This document shows, piece after piece, positions 52,496 to 64,000 of a stretch of 64,000 nucleotides of DNA (the stretch's first letter is position 1; each line of letters begins with the position of its first letter). Made by a program: the position numbers and the translations under genes. Below the pieces are notes generated by a model. It had not been told where the DNA came from, did no database searches, and saw only the letters and a list, made by a program, of their open reading frames with translations. Origin of the DNA: Bimastos eiseni (taxonomy: Eukaryota > Annelida > Clitellata > Crassiclitellata > Lumbricidae); assembly GCA_959347315.1 (NCBI GenBank), contig OY365808.1, forward strand, positions 2,639,954-2,703,953, written 5' to 3'.

Positions 52496-55120
52496 AGGTC
52501 ATATTTTTCAATGGCCTTTGTGTTTGATATAGAACAGTTTATCCATTGAAATGGACGTGTTGATAAGTAAGCATTGGGAACATTGATATTAATCTTGCCG
52601 GGCGGTCAGTATTCAGTACTACTGTAAGGTGGAATATATTTGGTAATCCTGGTGTGTATTTGATAAGTTTCTTAATCTGTAATTTAACGCTTTGAATCAA
52701 TCCTTCTGAACAAATTACATATTATGGCCTTGGACTTCATTTGCAAATGCACTGGTCTCATATTTATCTACGTTGCACACTTTAAATGGAAAATAGTAAT
52801 TTCCAAGTTCTCTAGATAATTAATTGTGGGCTTATTGAGAATCATAAGTCATCCTATCCTATCTCCCTCCCCTGCCTTGTGAATGTAATCAAAACAAAAC
52901 TAACTTTTGATATTCTCACTTTTCCAGTACTTTCGTATTCTACAACGAACATGTAATCGTTTTTTTATGTCGACTACCTGTGCCCAACAGAGCCAGATGT
53001 AAAATCCATTGACATCGATTGATGGAGTACAGTGGTGTTTATTAAATAATAATAATAATGTTATAATAAGCTTTGTTTATTAGATTCAAACTGACAAGAA
53101 TGCAATATGACGGCAAGTCATTGCATGAATGGTTGATGATGACAGCAGTCTTATTGAACTGTATGGCAACCATGCAGGGCGTGCATATCTAGCTCTACTA
53201 CTGGTGCCACCTAGCAAATAGAAGGATTAGTCAACTTTATGCGAAAGCAGAAATCAATGTGTTTTAATGATAATTTATTCAGTTTAATCTCATATGGTGA
53301 CTTGGCTACATTGACCAAGAAGGCTCTGTGCATTATGTTAATGGCACTACAGAAGTCTGTGTAGTGTCTACAGCAGAAAGTTTTGTGGTCCAATTCCTTG
53401 TGTCGTCTAGTTGTAGGACACATTCGACATTCAATCTCTGCTCACCTTAAAGCATTCCTTTTTTTATCAGTCTAAAGATGCATACATGTGCATGCTATTA
53501 TGTAAGCTTAATAATGTTCTGCGACCTGACTTAATTATCAAATAAATATATTAAAATGAAGAAATGAAATGTAGGTATGTATATGCGTGTGTACGCAAGT
53601 ATATGTGCATCTCTCAGGCTGTTTGGCAGCTTTTAAAAATTTCACAAAATAGCTAAACAGACCCTGTGCATGGTGTTTTTACAGTTTTCTTAGAATGCCT
53701 CGATAAATGCAGTATGGACCAATTTACATTCCATTGTGCTTAACACAAATGGTTGTTCTGTTTCCAAAAACAATTGACATCTCATGCCACATTGGTCAAT
53801 GCACCATACACGAACTAAATACTAGGTGTTCTGCATTATCTCTTTTTTACGTACATCATTAAACCTCTACAGAACTTTCTTCTCATGGCCAATAAAAGTT
53901 ACCATTAACAATTCAATGAGGGTCATCAGTTTCATATTTATTATTATAGTTTGCTAATTATTTATTTATTTTATTATAATTATTTTATTTACCTTGTTTA
54001 ATTGTTAATGCCCAAAGCCTCTGTTTTCTTGTTAATGCTGTAATGATCTGATTATGTGATTAATCTAAATTCGTAATGTTGAATCTTTTTAACTCTGTGG
54101 GCCACCAATGAAATTATTCTTGAAGCCGAGGGCCGCACTGCACACTCATAAGTGACAACTAAATTTTTTGAAAATTATAAAGTCCATGAAAATTTATTAT
54201 GGATTTTGTGTTCACATTGTCAAATGATAAGCCAAGTTACGAAAGAACAGCCGTGCAAGCAGGCCAGTAACTTTGTATTGTAGTTCATTTTTTACACAAA
54301 CTGAAAAAGCTGGATATGAAGTGTTAGCAACTTCATTTTCTTAGCCTCGGCATATGAGGGTGAATGGGCCAGTCATCTCCCTCGCTGTCTCGTCTCTCCA
54401 CTAACGGTGCACGGTTAGTGTATACTTGTTACAGCCGAGATGGCCAGTCTTGGGTGCAACCGGTCGAAATTCAATCATTAAAGGAAATCAGAATTAAGGC
54501 TATTGTGGGTAGAATCAAGTTGAAAGAGACAATTATTAAGTTTATGGTAATCCAATGTGGGCCGGGTTACACACTAGAGTTATATAAGTGAGTCATGTTA
54601 CATTATGTATGTGTTTAGTGAAGTATATATTTATACTTCAAACCATAAATGTATATATATACATATAGATATATATATTCTGGTGTAGAATTACCATATT
54701 CCTAATGATTTTTATATTTCTAAAGTGGAAAAATAAATTTGTGTAAAATTAATATGTCATGTGCAGCATATATTATTTCTGTTGTTACGATGCTTACAGA
54801 GAACGTTGTGAACCTTTGCGCCTTTTGGAGTGTTAAGAAAGGAGCCACATAAATGAGGAGATTACATTATGCTATTGACATTGTTACTATTGCTGTGTGC
54901 GTGCCTCGTCGTTTTGAATGGTAATGCTTTTATAGATATGTTTCTTACCTTACATTTACTTTATGCTTTATATATATAAATAATATACACAGATATACAC
55001 AAATAATCAAAAGCATACATATATATGCTGCATTATATACATATAAATATTATATATAAGTATATATATATATACTGCACTATATATATATAGTGCAGCA
55101 TGGTACATATATATATTATA

Positions 55121-55169
<49 letters not shown>

Positions 55170-55612
55170 GTATCTATATATATAATGCAGACCCACTGGC
55201 AATGCATGTAGTCATTTCTTAAATAGGTCATGTTTAAATAGGTCACGGTGGTGCATGGTTTATGTAAGCATTAGTGTGGCTAGAATTGCAAAGAGACTTG
55301 AGCTGTCTGATTTGAAGACACTTGCACTGTGGCATGTAATCAGACCATTTTGTGTCCATTTACCTTTGAAATGCTGCACTGTTGTCTGGCTATGGTCAAA
55401 CGTTATTGTGATTTAACACCGCAAAAATTATGTGTGGCTCACAAACACCTGCTATTTTCAGACATTACAAGAAAGCATCAAGTGCCTGTATTGGACAGCA
55501 TCCTGAGACATGGCACAAAAGCCTCACATTAAGCAGATTCCAGCGTAAATGGGTCAAATTGAAATGGGACTGCACTGCATAATGTATAGATTTCATGTAT
55601 ATATATATATAA

Positions 55613-55648
<36 letters not shown>

Positions 55649-57509
55649 TAATCAAAGTGTAAGTATAAATATATGTATTGTTTAGGTTTGCGTATGCTTA
55701 CATATATGGACAACTATGTATGCAAATGCATACATGTTGTCTACATGTTTGACATTTGATTGATGTATAAGTAAATTATTTCCCTGTGTGCCGTATGTCC
55801 ATGTAAGAATTGTGTGCAGTGTCAGTTAAGATGATCGCTGATTTTTCCGCGGACATAATATTGTAAAGTTGCTCTTACTTAGGACTAAGTCGTCATTTGC
55901 TTTCTCATCTTCTTCATTCTCTCGCTATTAAAGTCTATGGCTGCACCAAAAGCCAAATTCACTGGACCAACATGGAACCCATAGCTAGTCTACAGTGACA
56001 AAGGGCAAAATAAGATCCCAATGAATGTGACCTTTGGAGATGCATGCATTGGTTTAACAGCCTATCCCAGTCAGGGCTCTATAACGTGTCATTTTTGGGT
56101 GTCCACTCATCTGTGGTTGATGCCCACTTAGAGATGGTTGTATGAGTACCCAGAATATCATGGGTGGTGTTCACAAGGGTGTGGAAGTGACCATATGGAT
56201 GTGGGCAGTACCCAATCCACATTTGGCAATGCCCAGTAGACAGTTGTGTTTGTAACCAGAACATTATGGTGGTGTTCAAGAGATTACAAATAGTTTCCAG
56301 AAAATATTGGTAGTACACAAGAGGTTCGGAGTACTGTCAAAAATATTTGCAAGTGACCAAACGCTCGTGGGTTAGTGCCCAATTAACTGCTTGATATGAA
56401 TCAAAGATAGAGCCCAACAAACTGTGTTTATAGTGTTCCTCAATGTGGTTGAACTATTTTGCTCAGTGGGAGTAAAGTAACATAGTCATATAGACTCTAG
56501 AAAGCAGTTGACAGTGTTGACCTCGTTTTGGTGTCCAGTGCTTTTCCAGTAATCTGGTATATTTATTTCATTAATAAATCCATAATTTGGTCAGTTGATG
56601 GACAAGGGATCGATAAACAATTTTTCATCCATTTATTGATTAATCGATTGTTTGAGCTGCAGATCGAACCCTAAACGCGGTTATCGATCTTTCAACTTAT
56701 TGGTTAATCGATTGTTGGATAAATTCTTTTTAGATATACTCTGGCTCTTTGATGGTTCAGTCTTCCTAATCGGCTCCGTCTGACTTGCCTTAAACCGTTT
56801 CATCGGCTTCCCGCCCGCACGACCAGTATAATGCGCTATAATTAGTCATCGGATATTTTACGAGTATTTATTTATCAGCTGTTAACGCTTTTCGTAAACT
56901 GTTACCTTCTCGATTCATTTAAAGTTTTCCTCGTTTCGGTAACGAATTAAGTCTGTGAAATCAAAACGTTTCTTATATGATTTTGATAAAACTGTTTGCA
57001 ACGAACGTTTACGAAGAGAAATTGTTTGGCCTTCAGCAAATTGCAATCCATTTTCGTCTAATAATGGCGCTAGAAAAGCTTTGCCGTGACGTTGCGTCCC
57101 CAGGGAGGTTTGCTATTGTGGTGGGTGAGGATTTATGTAGCTTAGGAGAACCATCGGTCAGTTAATGCCAGCTGTTGGCTTGTTATGCTGTCACGAGCCG
57201 CCCTTCCAGCAACACCCGTCAATGTCCTTATGTAGGGCTATTAATATAAATATACATCATTGTATATATGTCCGTCTGTCTGTACAGCAGAAGGCCTCGG
57301 CCTACTGGTACACCTCGAGGTGTAAAAAAATCTGTCAGTTGTTAGCGACAAACCTTCGCTGACCTAATTGATAGCAATTTGCGATTCTGATAAGGCCTAC
57401 TGCAGGCTCATAAACTCCACAATTTCTAGTATATCGTATAACGTTGGAATCCAGTATTATACACAATAGGCTAAAGTTAAGGTCGTGGTCGATATAATTT
57501 TGCAGTCAC

Positions 57510-57546
<37 letters not shown>

Positions 57547-57552
<6 letters not shown>

Positions 57553-57598
57553 CATTCATTCATATATATATATATATATATATGAATGAATGATTTAT
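57547..57598. repeat. 52-bp perfect palindrome with (TA)n centre
   Basis: Arms AATCATTCATTCATATA and TATATGAATGAATGATT around (TA)n. Perfectly self-complementary over 52 bp. Confidence 0.95.
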
Positions 57599-57639
57599 TT
57601 AAATAATCGGCTCGCCGTAGCGTTATTTTACGTATATTT

Positions 57640-60600
57640 TTACAGTGTTGCGTATAGGAAGGAAGACCGATCGGCGATTTTTAATTGAGTGCGTAGCTTG
57701 CAGACGCATGAATTGGCTTGAGTATAGCCTGACACACGTTGCCTTGCTATATATGTGGAGCAGGGGTTCGTGCTGCTTCATACGTAGAGTGGTTCTCGTA
57801 CCGCTCCAGAGATCGTGTTGTCATAAAAATGCTACCTCTAGTGAAAGCCGCTCTCGCGGTCAGGCCGGTGCTGCTTTTCGCTGATCTGGTGGGGTGTGTC
57901 CCTCTGCCGTCGATCGCAAGACGGACCGTGCCCTGATCGTAGGAGTCAACAGGCTGACTGACTGAGAAAAGACCGATCGTGAGAAATGCTCACAGGTCAG
58001 GGTGCCGTTCGAGAGTGCGTAGAGACCCGATCGTTGGAAATATATGAATGACAGTTCTGTACGGGAAAACGGGGAAGATGGTGACTCCGTCGGCGGCCGT
58101 GAGAAAGAGATCGGGTAAAGCCCCGTAGAACCGAACGCTTATATCGAGAGAGGCCTCGTTGGCCGTTGAGATAATATGTCGGGAAACTCCCAAGCGGAGG
58201 CGATCGAAAATAGTGAGACATATTAAGGCGGCCGTTGAAACAATATACGGGAAGAATTCCCCAGTGAACGCGTTGGTTAAAACACGGGGAGTCGGCCCCG
58301 TGAAGCCGTTGGAAACAGACCGAGAGAGCTACCGGTGAAGCCGTTGACACAAACTGGAAAACATAAATACGTTCGATAAATACGGGGAGGGTGACCCCAT
58401 TGGTGCGTTAGATATAGGGAAAGTTCCCATTGGTGTCGAAAACCTGATCACTTGCGGACGTCTCCGCATATTCTATTCTCTTTACGGTTTCCCGTAAATA
58501 TCTACTCTTGGCTACCTAACGTGGTCATACTTACTCCTCCAGTTTACCAGCAATCTGTTGATTTGCGTGTCTGATCGCTATGTCTTAGGTCGCGGTTTCC
58601 CCGCGTATCTTTACTTGAGTTACTAAACGTCATATGTGTACTTGCGGTGTCCCCGCAGTATGTCTGCTTACGGTCTTTCGATAAATATTCTTGTTGGCTA
58701 CCTATGTTGGCCACAGTTACTCCTCTGGTTTTCCAGAAATCTATTCACTTGTGTGCCTAGTTGCAATATCTTGGCTCACGGTTTCCCCGCGAGGCTGCTA
58801 CTTGCGGGACTAGCCGCAGAATCTCTTCTTGCAGAATCTTCTTTCTGTATAATATCTTTTCCGGGACTTCCTCGAAAGATCTGTCCGTGGTTCGTTCTGG
58901 TGTACAAGAGACAGAGTGCAATTGCTTCAGAGAAAGTGATTATATTAATACAGGTCTGTGTGAAACATAGAGGTAACGTGGTGACACTTACCTCAGATGC
59001 CAGTGAGAGAATCGAGTTTGAGAAACGAGAGTTGGTGCATTACCGTTGGTCAGAGTTCTAGGTGAAGAGTACATAAATAATCCTACGATGGGAGGAATAA
59101 ACGCAGTCGATGAAAGTTACAGACATGTGAGAGTCTGGGTGATCGGATACTAAAGTATATAACAGATGAAAGCAGGCTGAGAAATACTCTTGTTGGCTAC
59201 CTAGTTTGGTCACAGTTACTCCTGCCGGTTTCCAGCAGATTGTCGGAGACGTAAAAATTCGGGTGACCGCAATCGTAGAGTTCTGGTGGCCGCTAGAGAT
59301 AAAAGCCCGGTAGATTTCTGGAGTAGCAACCGAACAGACCGAGAGAGCTGCCGGTGGAGCGTTGGCACATACGGGGAAAATTCCTCAGTTGATACGATGG
59401 GTAGCATACGGTGACGGTGATCTCGTTGATGCGTTCGGCGATTAAAAGAAACGGTCGTGACTGGTGCCAAAGACCTCAATAATTGCGGGTGTTTCCGCAT
59501 ATTATTTACCCTGTACAGTTTCGTTAATATATATACATGGCTACCTAACGTGGTCATAGTTGCTCCCGGGAATTCCGGCAGCACTTGGGTTGTCGGAGAC
59601 CGTGCAAGTTCGGGTAGCCGAAATCGTTAACATTCGGGTGGCAGTGATAGATACAGACTGGGTGAGTCCCAGGATTAATGACCGCATATAGTCAGATAGG
59701 CCCGGTGCCGAGAGTGGTACAGACCGTGAATGAGTTTGGGTGGGCGTTCGATAGAAATACCGGGAAATTTCCGAAGGACCCGCTGGAATTACACGTGGAG
59801 GGTGAACGCTTTAGAAGAGCACACTAGAAACAAGAGAAAACACTGGTGCCGATTCATACCTTCAGGTTACAAGTCAAATAACTCTTCTTGATGGTTTTAT
59901 GGTCTTTCGATAAGTACTCTTATTTGTTACCTATGTTGGTCATAGTTACTCCTCCCGGTTTCACAAGTATCAGAATATATTACGGTGTTGGCGGACAATT
60001 TCCAACGCAGGTGACGGTCAATCGTGTGAATTATAACTTATACGCGTGAGGCCGGTATGCCGCACATGGAAATTGACCAAGAGGTACGTGAAAATCTGGG
60101 TTGTCCCTTGTCCGATACCAAAGTATGAAACAGATGAACGCAGACGTGAAAGTCTGGGTAGTGGGAAATGGAACAAGAGGCACGTGGAAGTCTTGGTTGT
60201 CCCTTGTCGACCGATGCCAAAGTATGAAACAGATGAACGCAGACGTGAAAGTCTGTGCAGTGGGAAATAGAACAAGAGGCACGTGAAAGTCTGGGTTGTC
60301 CCTTGTCGTCCGATACCAAAGTATGAAACAGATGAACGCAGACGTGAAAGTCTGGGCAGTGGGAAATGAAACAAGAGGCACGTGAAAGTCTGGGTAGTCG
60401 GAAACCCAGGTTAGAGATAACAAGTAGACCAGTAGACGAAGAATTGATCTATGCGTAAGCATTACTGTTGGTTACCTACGTTGGTCATAGATACTCCTCT
60501 CGTTTTCCGAAGTGTATCTACTTGCGTGCCTGATCGAAGTGATCGATACCAGTACGTTTGGGTAATCGGGTACCCAGGTGAATACATGGTTGCTTGTCGT

Positions 60601-60900
60601 CACACACAGTTCTGAGAACTGACTGAAGTGCGTGCGTAGGTCGGATCGAAGATCTGTGTGCAGATAGCGAAGGTTCTAGACAGAAGACCTTCACTATCAG
60701 AGTCCGTGAATACCATGCCATTGTCATTTTTATCGAAGCAGATTATATCAGTGTTGGTGGGTAACTGCTAACACAGAGGACGGGAACTTACTCTGTCAAT
60801 TGTGCATGATAAAACATACGTGTGCGGCCGTTATGCCATACACGGAAATAGATCGAGAGATACGTGTTGAGTAGAAGGCGTGATAGTTAAGTGTCTAGCA
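57640..60900. repeat. GC-richer block of diverged nested repeats, nature unknown
   Basis: Six diverged copies of a ~45-bp core (GGCTACCTA.G.TGGTCA.A, then TTACTCCT and GTTT.CAG) begin near 58510, 58697, 59190, 59536, 59925 and 60468. A second motif, GACCGAGAGAGCT.CCGGTG, occurs at 58318 and 59338. A third forms the 100-bp tandem at 60090-60390, with a diverged copy at 59098-59160. Open frames such as 58636-59061 (141 codons) show no family features. Confidence 0.7.
60090..60395 (+). repeat. Tandem repeat, 3 copies of ~100 bp
   Basis: Unit blocks: GGTTGTCCCTTGTC, CCAAAGTATGAAACAGATGA, ACGCAGACGTGAAAGTCTG, AGTGGGAAAT and AACAAGAGGCACGTG. The three copies are highly similar. Confidence 0.93.
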
Positions 60901-61549
60901 TGATATGACGAAGTACTGTGAGACTGGTAGTGTCTAGGAAGAGGAAGAGGAGGTGGAGGTGGATATATGTATATATATATATATATATACTTCAATCATC
61001 TGATATGAACACGTTTTAAATTACACTTTACAACAGTCATCTTCATCATTATAGCCTAATCATCAACACAAACGTCAGTGGTTGTACCTTGAAATTCTGT
61101 GTATAGCCTACAGCCTACACAACCGTTCGCTTCTTGCTTCTCCTCCTTCTCCTCCTCCTCCACCTCCATCTCCTCCACCTCCTCCTCCTCTTCTCTACTC
61201 AGATATAATTACTGACTTTATACTGCATACATGTATACATGTATAGTACTAATTAATCCAGGAAGTCAACTGAGTTCGGTTTTCCGTCTGGTTTTGTAGT
61301 TATAATAAGTGTTGGGCTTTTATAGCGTGCTACTTGGACATAATAAATGACTACATGTAGGCTTACATGTATATTGATACTGCACGGAATTGTATTGATC
61401 AATCTGTTGTCATTAAGGCCACGGAAGCCATTCCCTCCCGGCTGCCACAAGAAAGCAAGTTAAAGCAATGTCAGTTATAGGTCATACATGTATAACGAAA
61501 TAGTCTGGGGGCTGTTGCCTCAATATCTAGAGGGCAATCAAATGCATTC

Positions 61550-61925
61550 ACCAGTGAGATACCCTTGGGTTCGGCGAGCGGTGTACCGCTCGCGCCGATA
61601 GATCACTCGCCTTAAATGGGCAGCTCTGCCAATCTCGCATTAGATGAAGGTAAAACTATTCTCGTCTCTCAATTTTCTCCGCTGTGTGATGCGGTCGTTG
61701 CGTGCCAGCGAGAGACGTCGATGAACGCGTCGTGTGACGTCATTCGTGCCATCTTCTCTCAGCAGACGATCAGCGGATTTTGTCAGCGTCGTCTGCCTTG
61801 CGCATGCGTCCTCTGTCGGTCGGTCAGGAATTGGAAGCTGCGAGGAATACTGGCAAACAAAGATCGGAGACGGGACAGCTCTGAATATCACCTAACAAGT
61901 GGAAGAGGTTCGTCTCAAAAGTAAT
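61550..61925. promoter_or_regulatory. CpG-rich promoter-like island
   Basis: Unlike its AT-rich surroundings, this stretch is dense in CpG (GGCGAGCGGTGTACCGCTCG, GACGTCGATGAACGCGTCG). It holds a perfect CRE, TGACGTCA (61735-61742), and an NRF1-like TGCGCATGCG (61799-61808). A 102-codon frame on + (61616-61924) and an 83-codon frame on - (61640-61891) are both open. Neither has recognisable domains. It could be a first exon/promoter of a gene extending outside, or a repeat. Confidence 0.4.
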
Positions 61926-62027
61926 TGTGCTCGAAATTCACACATGCACACATACATAGATTATGATATATATGACGTAACATGACTAACATGACATAGC
62001 ATCATTCACTCATTCATTTTTTCTGAG

Positions 62028-62125
62028 CATTTATATAGCGTCCATTAGAGAAGCCCAGTCACGACTAAAGAAAAAAGACTTGAGTGCCTTATAAAAACTT
62101 GACAGTTGGGCCACAAGCAATGAGC
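62028..62125 (-). mobile_element. L2-like LINE 3' end (reverse)
   Basis: TTTATATAGCGTCCATTAGA ... AGACTTGAGTGCCTTATAAA; reversed, it ends in the usual GCTATATAAATG tail. Confidence 0.5.
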
Positions 62126-62288
62126 TTAATACTAACATAACATAACTATAACAATATGACGTAACAATTGTTTTTATTGATCCCAAGAACGTGTAAATGC
62201 AAGTATGAATCAAATCTAATAATAAGAAAAGGGGTCCAGAGGGAAGAAAAGTCGTGAGTGGACACAAATCCCTTTAGTCGGGTCACCC

Positions 62289-62668
62289 TAATTCCATTTC
62301 TTTCCATGTCGCCAATTCAAAATCTCATTCAGAGCTAACAAGCACAAACACAGACGAAAGGCAAACGCACACATACAGCCACTGATATTCCTACACAAAT
62401 AAATACGCACGATGGGAGACACAGATGTAGACACAAAGACAGGGACACGGCACTGACAAAGACACACACTGCAGTGAGGCACAGGAACTATTACACGCAC
62501 TCAAACTACTGTACGCTCCCACACATTGCAGACGTTTTATTCGGATTTGGTTTTTTCAGATGCGAAGCAGCAGCCATTTGTTTTCCCCAATTTAGGACTG
62601 AAACGGTATTATAATAACTCCGAAGGAGATTTTGAATCTGCGATATGGAAAGAAATGGAATTCTACTC
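62289..62668. repeat. Inverted repeat, possible fold-back element
   Basis: AATTCCATTTCTTTCCATGT (62291) is mirrored by ATATGGAAAGAAATGGAATT (62642 on). The arms are about 45 bp and about 80% complementary, around a 280-bp spacer. Confidence 0.6.
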
Positions 62669-63265
62669 AAAAGGAAACCGACAATGTAGGCTTTTTAATG
62701 GCCCTATAGTAGTAGGCTACTGTTGATTAAGCCAATCGTCTGAGAGTAGGCCTACGCTTAGCTGCAAACTCCAAATTTTTCAAGCACAATGCCTACTTTA
62801 AAGCCTTGTCAAAAGTAAACGCCTATTCACAAGCTTTCTTCTCGTGGATAAGCCCAGGTATATAAGTAAGCTATCACTCTGAGGTGACCTTTCAAGTGGC
62901 GCTCTTGGAGTCTCTAGCTTACCATTAGTACGATTACGCTTACGATTTTTCTTGATCTCAATTTGTATCGTTTGCACAGAGGCTTGACTTTTTAGCGTAA
63001 GAAATTCTGAGAACGTTAAACATAAATTTAGAAATTGGTTGCAGCCAAACGTTAATGAGTCAGAATGACGTAAGCGGAAGTATAGATTCAAGAGACATGC
63101 TCGTTGGGAGATTTCGCTTTCTGATGCCGGTTCCATTTGATCAGTTTAGGTTAATTTCATCTTATTTTGTATTATGTCAAAGTAATTTCAGTCAACGGAA
63201 ACGATCTTTGCTGTCACAAGATGTCACTAAACGATTCTTAAGCATGGCTAACTGCGTTGTAATAG

Positions 63266-63356
63266 CAGTTTCAGTTTAAGGACTTATTGTGATTACAAAG
63301 ATCAATATAGCGTCACCCTCCTCCTTGATCCAGGCCTGGGACTGGCACAGAGAGAG
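63266..63356 (-). repeat. RTE-like short dispersed repeat (family A)
   Basis: Reverse copy near the right end: GCAGTTTCAGTTTAAGGACT ... ACCCTCCTCCTTGATCCAGG CCTGGGACTGGCAC. Confidence 0.6.
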
Positions 63357-63434
63357 TACAAACAGCGAAGGAGTAAGCTTATAGGAAACGCTATAGTTGC
63401 TTGTAAATAATATATTCATTTCATTAATAATTTC

Positions 63435-63560
63435 GAAGATTTATATAGCACCTCTTCAAGGCTCATACTCAGGAGAGCCCACGATCACAGCAAGGCTGAA
63501 AAGAACTGTTTTAAAGCGAATAGGCCAATAAGAATAGTAAGGATGGACCCTGGGGACAAG
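63435..63560 (-). mobile_element. L2-like LINE 3' end (reverse)
   Basis: TTTATATAGCACCTCTTCAA GGCTCATACTCAGGAG ... AAGAACTGTTTTAAAGCG. After it, nothing is recognised up to 64000. Confidence 0.6.
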
Positions 63561-64000
63561 TCGTTTCGCCAATTCAATATTTAACTAAATCTTTGTGGCT
63601 GCCAGAAATATCTACACTGACTTTCTCTTATTTTTAGGTCTTCGCTGACCATTAAATCAGAGGAGTTTAACGCCTTCTTCTGGAATAAAAGCCGTTGATA
63701 TTGAAATGATAACTTCGCGTTCAATTTTCTGTAATAAGCCTATCAAAGCTCGAAGAGGCAAACACTTATCACCAAAGAAAGGTTCCTGTTTATATTGAGA
63801 GTTTGATGAACATATTGAAGGTGTCCTAAAGTTTGAACGTTACGCACCAGTAGGTCTACCGGAAAAATGATCAATGTAAAAGGACTTGAAATGATACCAA
63901 CGATATAACAGAATTCGGCTAATTATATTGAGAGTTAAACAAACATGCTTGAGGTGTCCAAGATTTTGAGCGTTCTGTATCACTACAAGGAAATCAATCG

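Larger units (their letters stand above)
52019..57600 (+). other. ATP8A 3' side; no further gene recognised
   Basis: The proximal part is the probable ATP8A 3' UTR. An L2-like tail lies at 52410-52495. The rest is AT-rich unique sequence with (TA)n arrays (about 54650-54680, 55015-55190, 55595-55645) and a degenerate CCCA-rich stretch (56085-56400). The small open frames at 53211, 54364, 55329, 56079 and 56977 have no family features. Confidence 0.5.

Noticed and set aside
56560..56720. TTGATTAATCGATTG-type repeats as a possible replication or binding site
   Set aside because: Similar low-complexity strings occur widely in animal genomes; nothing here supports a specific function.
58636..59061. 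141-codon open frame as a possible gene
   Set aside because: No domain, no splice context, and it runs across two different repeat motifs of the nested block; kept only as part of that block.

Overview
This is eukaryotic (metazoan) genomic DNA, most likely from a non-model invertebrate. It has spliced genes with GT-AG introns, many LINE and SINE fragments, long TA and TAT microsatellites, dense minisatellites and one 200-N assembly gap. I could not fix the lineage: the two genes are universal in animals, and the L2/CR1-like and RTE-like repeats occur in many marine invertebrates.

Layout. (1) Positions 1-10267 hold the 3' part of an SLCO/OATP organic-anion transporter gene on the + strand. 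I found a Kazal-domain exon (5358-5499), a late transmembrane exon (9330-9455) and the terminal exon (9660-10267). The gaps between them are filled by L2/CR1 LINE pieces, an RTE-like repeat and Helitron-like ends. (2) Positions 10268-12686 are intergenic: a pyrimidine-rich CTGT tract, then an antisense retroelement fragment. (3) Positions 12687-52018 hold one complete gene for a P4-ATPase lipid flippase of the ATP8A1/ATP8A2 type. I rebuilt it as 38 coding exons whose phases all agree. Together they encode 1163 residues, about the length of vertebrate ATP8A1, with every catalytic motif present. (4) Positions 52019-64000 contain no gene I recognise. There is a likely 3' UTR, TA-rich DNA, a GC-richer block of diverged nested repeats (about 57.6-60.9 kb), and a CpG-rich, promoter-like island (about 61.55-61.92 kb) with CRE-like and NRF1-like sites.

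The most unusual feature is in the flippase gene. Several of its splice sites have themselves been tandemly multiplied. The exon 27 acceptor plus the first 32 exon bases is repeated 15 times with a 43-bp period, and only the last copy gives an open reading frame. The exon 2 donor is the first of more than 30 copies of CAG|GTGAGG in a 1.8-kb minisatellite built from 19-bp monomers. The exon 11 acceptor and the exon 29 donor are duplicated once each. In many other introns a private minisatellite starts at or near the donor. Intron 8 contains the assembly gap, flanked by two nearly identical copies of about 1.07 kb, which is probably an assembly artefact.

Mobile elements include a 1.2-kb hAT-type element with an 8-bp target duplication, a 141-bp hAT-type MITE, Helitron-like 3' ends, about 20 copies of one L2/CR1-like LINE 3' tail, a tRNA-derived SINE of about 190 bp, and an RTE-like short repeat whose 3' end seeds microsatellites, including a 277-bp (CTAC)n.
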